DNA of 64,000 bases from Alnus glutinosa. Lineage: Eukaryota > Streptophyta > Magnoliopsida > Fagales > Betulaceae. Where the stretch lies: the NCBI RefSeq assembly GCF_958979055.1, contig NC_084896.1:25050501-25114500 (forward strand). Reading direction: 5' to 3'. The notes beneath the pieces are model-generated. The model worked only from the letters and a program-made list of their open reading frames with translations. It did not search any database and had not been told where the DNA came from. Below are positions 57,659 to 64,000 of the stretch, piece by piece; the stretch's first letter is position 1; the number at the start of each line of letters is the position of its first letter. Both the position numbers and the translations under genes were made by a program.

Positions 57659-57842
57659 GAGTAATGATTCACTACCACCTAAATATACAACTTTTCACTA
57701 CCTTGTCTATGTGGCAAGGTGGTCCCTCACCTTAATTTATTTAAAAAAAAATTAAAAAACTCAAAAAGTAGTGGGGAACCACCTTGCCACATAGGCAATG
57801 TGGTGAAAAGTTGTATATTTAGATGGCATTGAATCATTACTC
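57659..57842. mobile_element. MITE with 9-bp target duplication upstream of the intact UGT
   Basis: 184 bp, starting GAGTAATGATTCACTACC and ending with its inverse, GAATCATTACTC. Arms of about 70 bases include TATACAACTTTTCACTACCT. TTCTCACAT lies on both sides (57650-57658 and 57843-57851). The paralogous segment has a single uninterrupted TTCTCACAT at about 52910-52918, an empty site. The 9-bp duplication fits Mutator-like elements. Confidence 0.92.
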
Positions 57843-59002
57843 TTCTCACATACTTTTTTAATAGCATTAATAAAAAAACATGTACTTCTCATATGCTAAA
57901 ATAACATGTGTCATTTTTATATGTGGGTTGTAGGAAGTACATACCGGTTTGTAGGAAATTTATGTCCATAAAATATTGAGAAAAATTAAAACTAAAACAA
58001 TATGGTATTTATGTATCCCACTCTCTTCCACGGTTCCACCTATTTTTTGTTATAAAAGCGTACATAATAATGCATAACATGATTATTGAAGACGAATAAA
58101 ATATTGACGATGCTAGTGACATTGAATATAAACAAATCGAAGAAACTCCCTATGTAAAATTTATCACAAGCATACCCCTGGATTTTTGGAGTTTATTGAA
58201 AGGCATGTAAACATTACAGACGGTCAAACTCATTCTCAGTTGCAATTTGACCTTATCATGCACATGTGCAATTGCATGGTCAATCTTAATAATTATTAAT
58301 CTTATTGTATATTTCCAGTTGCTTTGTTTTGCTTTTTGTATTGTTGTTAATTTTCTGCTGCTTTTTTTTTTTTTAAAAAAAAAAAAATGACCAATTGCTT
58401 TGTTTTTTGTTGCTTTGCTTTCAAAAATTGTGTAATTTTGCTAGAATATTCATATGGTGTATCTCAAAGAATGTGTAAAAATTCAATATTTTTTTCTTTT
58501 ATTGAGTGTTGGCAAAAATATAATAAAAAATAATATTTAAATGTAAGTAAAAAGTAGAACAAAGAATCTGTTGGAGAAGCATAAAAAAAAAAAAACGTAT
58601 TTAAAGTATAAAGTTGTACTTTTTCAATAGTTACTTTGTTTATTATTGCTAAAAATGCTCTTAAATTGTATATATTTCACTGATTAACAGTTTGATTTAA
58701 CGCTTAATTTTAGCGGAAGGATATGACAAACTTTTGAAAGATTGTAACTTAAAACTGATCGACCATTTTTATACTTCGGAGGTAAAATTTTAAAAAGAAT
58801 GAAAGAGAAAGAGGGTGTAAGTAATCTTTCTTATCAACCCAAATTCAAAACAAGCATTATTCGACGTCGTTTTGTTGTCTTCATATGTAATATCTTTGTG
58901 TGTCTTTCTTCCAGACAAATAAATGGTTTGTCATCTTCTTCACGAAGTCTTCGCATGCCTTTAACGCGTCACCCTCTCTCTCTCTCTCTGGGCACCCACC
59001 AA

Positions 59003-59200
59003 CGCAAAAGGAGGAGAGCTACATCAACGCCTCAAGATCAAGGCGGAGCTCTCCTCCATCTAGGATGGCATCCTCAAGCTCCTCGACCCGCGCCACGATC
59101 TGCGACTACCGGTCCAAGATCGAGTTGAAGCACTCTCGTCCAACCTTCTCAACACACGCATCATCCCCTTCGCCTTTTCTGGCGACTCCAAAGTAATGGG
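59003..59200 (+). pseudogene. Rearranged 14-3-3 gene fragment
   Basis: Pieces of a plant 14-3-3 protein appear in order but in different frames. They are QKEES (59005), KIKAELSSI then a TAG where Cys is usual, then DGILKLLDPR (59034-59093), a repeated DYRSKIEL (59103-59126), and IIPFAFSGDSKV (59160-59195). In 14-3-3 proteins these belong to one stretch, E-Q-K-E-E...D-Y-R-S-K-I-E...D-G-I-L-K-L-L-D...S-G-D-S-K-V. Base composition is far richer in C+G than the surroundings. It is absent from unit 1, so it arrived after the duplication or was replaced there. It cannot encode a 14-3-3 protein. Confidence 0.65.
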
Positions 59201-59835
59201 GGCATAAGTACGCGTGTATTTTGTAAGGGTGTTAGACGTGAATTTCTGTCTATTTTTAGACGAAAGATTGAAGTTGGACGAAAAAAAAAAAAAAAAACTT
59301 TAACCCTTTTCTTAGAAATAAACATTTTCAAAAGTAGTTTACAAAAACACCTTTCAATTGCACAATGCTAAATAAATAAGCAAATTTTTTATCTTTTTTT
59401 TTTTTAAAAAAAGTGTAAATATATTTACTCTATGAGTAATAGGGTCATTTCAAGCTACTTCGAGTTTTTAAATTAAATTTGACTTTAACTCCTTAAGATT
59501 TTCAAATTTTTAATTTCAGTTCTTTCATTCAAAGTCGTTTAAAATTGTTGATTCTGGTAGTAACACCGTTAGTGTCACATTCTTAAAAAAAAAAAAAAAA
59601 AAATTGTCAGTGGCCCTTACACCTAGCTAGGGCTGTCAATTTTTAATACAACTCGAGGATTCGACACTAAGTTAAAGGGTAAGGGGTCATAGAAGGGTTG
59701 ACCTGTTAGTCCCGTTTAATAAACGAGTCATTATCGGGTTAACTCGCTTGATCCGTGGGTCGACCCGTATACTTAAACGTTTTTTTTTTTTAACATTTAA
59801 AAGTAAACCTAAACAATCATATTACATCTTTCTTT

Positions 59836-60264
59836 TGTTAGAAATATTCAAGATATTATTCTTTAAACTAACATGCGCAGCGGAAATAAATTTGACAGGG
59901 ATCTAGGCTTACCTCTAACCATATTTGCTCAAGCGTCTCCACGATCCATCTGAAGAACAAGAAAGATTATTTGAAGGATCTTCTAACCTATGCCTATTAC
60001 CGAATTGCCGTACTGATGGTGTACACAGGCTGTTTATTTATAGGCTAGGTCAGGGACCCTCAAATATGGTAAGTACCGTATTGTTCATCCCATCAAGGAA
60101 ACAATATTATTAATTGATTTTAAATCAATTAATCGATTCCATTACGGTAATTTAATTAATTAAATTATCTAACCGTAATACCGTATATACTATTCATTTA
60201 TTAAATTATTAATAAATGCTTCCTTATGTGGCATATAGACCATATATGGAGATAAAATCTTACA
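59836..60264 (-). repeat. 3' LTR of the second Copia copy
   Basis: 429 bp. Shares long runs with the LTRs at 45101 and 51552 (for example TCAAGCGTCTCCACGATCC) but has its own small changes, so it is a separate insertion and not part of the segmental duplication. The candidate left target sequence is TCTTT (59831-59835); the partner lies outside the window. Confidence 0.85.
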
Positions 60265-63200
60265 TTCTCCCACTTGGCCTTTATGACACATAACCTTATG
60301 GTATTAGGTTCTTTAGTTTGGCCAATCATTTATGGAATCCTCCCACTCAGATAAGAAATGTTTCACACGAATCATGACGGTAAAACCATTATAAAATTAG
60401 GTCGTCCCTTCCATGTATCACGATGTAAAACACTCCTTACATGAGTACCTTATGGATAATCAAGCTTTATGAATGAACTTTCTATAAGTCATTCGGGTCC
60501 AACTTTATTTATCCTCATGGATAAAATAATAAATGTGCACAAAATCTTTATTATAATAACTTTATGTCTATAGACCAAAAAGAGACAAACCAAGCGAAAA
60601 TGAATTAATGAGTCTCATATATTCCGCATGACTTTATTCTTTCTTTACCGGTAAACTTTAAGTCATGGGATCCGCAATCATTAATTCAGTACTTATATGC
60701 TCAATAGACCATTTTATGTCTCTTAATGTTATCTCTCGTACTGAGATACTTAATGTCGATTTACTTTTGCTTCTACTCTTTATTCTTATAAAAGAAGATT
60801 ATAGTAGAATTACCGCAGAATATCTTTACGGTCTAACTGTAAAATCGACAAGATTGAGACTTTCAATAAAATGTCTCAACCATCATGCCTGTGTACTAAA
60901 TTCATAGCACGCTAGAATTTTAGCTTTCTTGGTAGACGTAGCAACCATAGTCTGCACACTGCATCTTTAAGATATATGTCTCAATAAAAAGATATATACC
61001 CTAAAGTAGACTTTCTACTATCTACACAATCAGCAAAACTCAAATCAGAACAACTAACCACCTCCAAATGGAAAGTGTATCTTTATGTTAAGTTGTACTT
61101 CTTGGTTCCTTGCATATACCGCAAGACTTTATTTGCAGCACTTTATTGACCCAATATTCTTATTGTCAGTCATATGGTTATGCATAATGCAGACGCTTAA
61201 AAAACTTTTCATCTGCCCTTATTCCAATACCTTTTGGGACATTAATCTGTATTTAATTAGTCCCTCTTAATTGCTACTGAAGGTGCAAATCCTTCATTCT
61301 AAATTTTTCCAAAACTTTTTCAATGTAGGCCTTCCGAGACAATGTTAATATTCTTTATGTCTCTGTGAATCTCTATGTCAAAAGACATAAGAGGTTTCAC
61401 CCAAATCCTTCATTTCAAAGTTTTGTGAACTTTATGTAGCAAACCTAAATCACCACTTGCAAATATAGGACTAGAAAGATTACTATACTCCCACTGACCT
61501 TAAGGTATATATACTAATCAACAAGGTTTTCTATAAACAATAACCTTGTAAAAAGTATCTTACCATTGAGAGATCTATCACAGCCCATAAATAGAATTCT
61601 TTAATTTGCAAGCTTTCTGACTGTTATTTATAAAAACCTTTTGATTGTTTCATGTAAACCTCGTCCTTAAGATCCCTATTCAGAAAAGTTGTTTTCGCAT
61701 CCACTTGATGTAGCTTTGGATAAAAAAATAAGCTACTAATGTTATGATCATCTTGATGAACCATCCTTAGACACTGGAGAGAATGTTTCACGATAATCAA
61801 TGCCTTCCTTATGAGTAAAACCATTGGCTACGAGTCCAGCTCGACCCTTCAGCCATGGACTTAACTCTCACTTCATGGCACTGAATCTCAATGATGAGTT
61901 TTCTCCATTCATAGCATGTGAAAACAAATTTGGATCATCTTTATGTCCAATGTCAACATCAGACTCTGGGAGATATACAACATGATCACTAAGAATTGTT
62001 GATCTCCTTATTCTATAGGATTTTCTTAATTCTACTTCCTCTGCATTTTGCAATGGGAGAATAGACTTTTGAACCTATTCTGTATGAATTGGTTGTTCTA
62101 GAAATGATTGTGGCTCAGGATAATCAATATGATTTTTCCTGAATACAATCATTCATCCTCTATGAGGAGGAGACTTGGCCAACTCTAGTGCTTCCTCAAA
62201 TTCCAATTTATATGAATGAGCACTCCCACTAGGTTCTGCATCCTCTAGAAATTTTACAATCAACAACCCTAAGATTATATGAAGGATAATAAAACATTAA
62301 AACCCTTTAAAGTTTACTAGATAGCTTATAAAAGATCCGCTGGTTGTCCTTGAATCTAATTTTCTAAGGCGAGGATTATAAATCCTCTCTTTAGCAAAGC
62401 AACCCCATATGTGTAAATAATGTAAACTAAGCTTCCATCTATTTCATACTTTAAAATGTGTCATAAGGACAACCTTAGATGAAATCCTGTTTAACATATA
62501 CACAACGGTCTTCAAAGCTTTACTCTATAAGGGTAATAGCAGATTAATATTACTAATCATTTCCCCTTTGTGTGTACCTACCTTAATACTCTATGCCTAT
62601 ATTAGATCTTATGATCTTCATATTGTTTCTCTTCTTCTTCCTTATAGATATTGAAAGCATTCAATACCCCAGCTTTAATATTTAGAAGATAGAGATACAT
62701 AAACTTTATATGGTCATCACTAAAAGAGATAAAAAAATATCTCTGACCATTTAGGCAATGAGTATGAAAAGGTCAACACCTTTCAATGTACATGATCTCA
62801 AGAATCTCAAAATGCTCTCTTTGGCACCTCTAGTGTTCTTGTTGGTATGCTTTCCCTTATGCAGTCCACACAAGTACCAAAGTCAGTAAATTACCGACTT
62901 TTATTTTCTGTATGGAGATTTATTTCAATCTCCAAAACCATAACAAGAGTATTTTTAAATTCTCAAAGACTCTACTTTACGTCAACATCAGTATGCAGAA
63001 ATAAATAAATAATTTTTTTCAAAAATTGGGATGTAGGTCAATTTTAAATAGACTTTAAATAAACCCCAACCAATATTCCACCAAAAATAAGAAAAATTTC
63101 AAGTTTAAAATAAAAAATTGAAATTTTTAATAAGCCAAACTAGAAAATATATTTCAAAAAGATTATGGAATATAAATCATTTTTGAGGTCAAAATTATAA

Positions 63201-64000
63201 CTGAATTTTAAAATTAACCTATAGATCCCAACAAGCTCAAATTATAAACACGTGTTATTCATTTTAAAAGGACTCTGCATTTGTGTTGACAATATGGATT
63301 GTTAAACCATAAACAATCCATAATAAATTTGAATGAGTCACTAAAAGAGATTCACGACATACCAGATATATGAGATTATCTTTATTTTAAGTCATTTCTT
63401 ATACTTCATGCAATCTTTCTTTATATGTCCTTAATTTTCCTTATTGCATGAGAAATAGATATCTTGATTGCCATAATACTTTATTGGCACCTTATTCTCA
63501 TTCTTTAAGTGTTGGACATGATTGCATTTATTGTCCTTCCCTTGACATGAGTAATCATGTGAACACTTTATAAATTCTCTCATATTCTTGAATACACATG
63601 GTTAGGAGTTTATTTACTAACCATTTATCCTTACGTGTGTTACAAGATAAAATTCTACATTTAGAAGAGAGAATTCAAAAAATTGAAATAGACCAATAAT
63701 GACTTAAAAATCTCAATCTTTAGGGACTTAAGCTAAACTACAATATCCTTCATTCCCATAATGTAATTAGAAACACTCAAATGAAAAGGCATATTAATCA
63801 TTTTCCAGTCAGAAAAATATTACCATAATATATTGGAATATAAAACTACCAAAAGGTAGAGTGACAGGAATAGCTGCAATCACCAAGAATATTAAAATAA
63901 AAATACTTTAATGCTATGAAGTAACTTTATTTTAAATTAGCCAATGCCAATTTAAATAGTAAATTTCTACCTACCTGTGGGCAAAGGTTGCATCACGCAC
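59836..64000 (-). mobile_element. Second copy of the decayed Copia family, cut by the window end
   Basis: The LTR 59836-60264 (TGTTAGAAATATTC to AATCTTACA) is followed by the same purine-rich boundary (TTCTCCCACTTGG on plus) and the same internal order as the element at 45101-51992. The linker relic at 62053-61868 (SYRIRRSTILSDHVVYLPES) is a close match to the one at 47400-47240. The window ends in the CCTACCTGTGGGCAAAGG repeat region, so the 5' LTR lies beyond 64000. Coding frames are broken in much the same way as in the first copy. Confidence 0.88.

Larger units (their letters stand above)
57103..59835. repeat. Segmental duplication, upstream half of unit 2 (promoter region of the intact UGT)
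   Basis: Co-linear with 52329-55110. A CACGT core (57244-57248) is conserved in both units (GGTCACGTTTGAAAC) about 140 bases upstream of the ATG and is a candidate bZIP or bHLH site. No good TATA box was found. The segment is cut at 59836 by a second Copia copy. Confidence 0.82.

Overview
The window is nuclear DNA from a plant, most likely a woody core eudicot. The evidence is AT-rich intergenic DNA, GT-AG introns, plant-type LTR retrotransposons primed by initiator Met-tRNA, and plant-only gene families. The species cannot be named from sequence alone; a tannin-producing tree lineage is compatible with the UGT84-type glucosyltransferases but is only a guess.

Real genes are few. A small secreted proline-rich wall protein lies at 678-1076 (-). 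A nine-exon acid lipase close to Arabidopsis LIP1 spans 4769-12379 (+). Three copies of an intronless family 1 glycosyltransferase (UGT84-like, group L) lie on the minus strand. The copy at 13693-15129 is open throughout but has Asn in place of the catalytic His19. The copy at 44015-52328 is a pseudogene with a lost start, two nonsense codons and a 6.9-kb Copia insertion. The copy at 55675-57102 is intact. The last two are a recent segmental duplication that carries about 2.7 kb of shared upstream DNA. UGT84 enzymes make 1-O-glucose esters of phenolic acids, so the locus may be a small acyl-glucose cluster with one working, one dead and one possibly altered copy.

Most of the rest is repeats. 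From 18021 to 38850 lies an array of six units of about 0.9 kb, each with a PIF/Harbinger-like MITE. Unit five is split by an LTR element (22018-36891, target duplication tattc). That element in turn holds a SIRE-type Copia derivative (22887-29767, caaag) and a second Copia (30368-36313, ccgtg/ccatg). The second Copia holds a probable solo LTR (33054-34618), and the outer element's right LTR holds a foldback MITE. A 3-kb solo-LTR candidate (39286-42319) and a LINE relic (42340-43270) follow.

Both UGT duplicates carry a copy of the same decayed minus-strand Copia family: 45101-51992 inside the pseudogene, and 59836 to the window end upstream of the intact gene. Several foldback elements with clean target duplications were found, including one with an empty site in the paralogous segment.

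No CRISPR array, intact rRNA gene or convincing tRNA gene was seen. I did not find a new multi-gene system. The most notable items are the His-to-Asn UGT, the dated nest of elements, the palindrome-rich LTRs, a captured 14-3-3 fragment and a young inverted duplication upstream of the UGT pseudogene.
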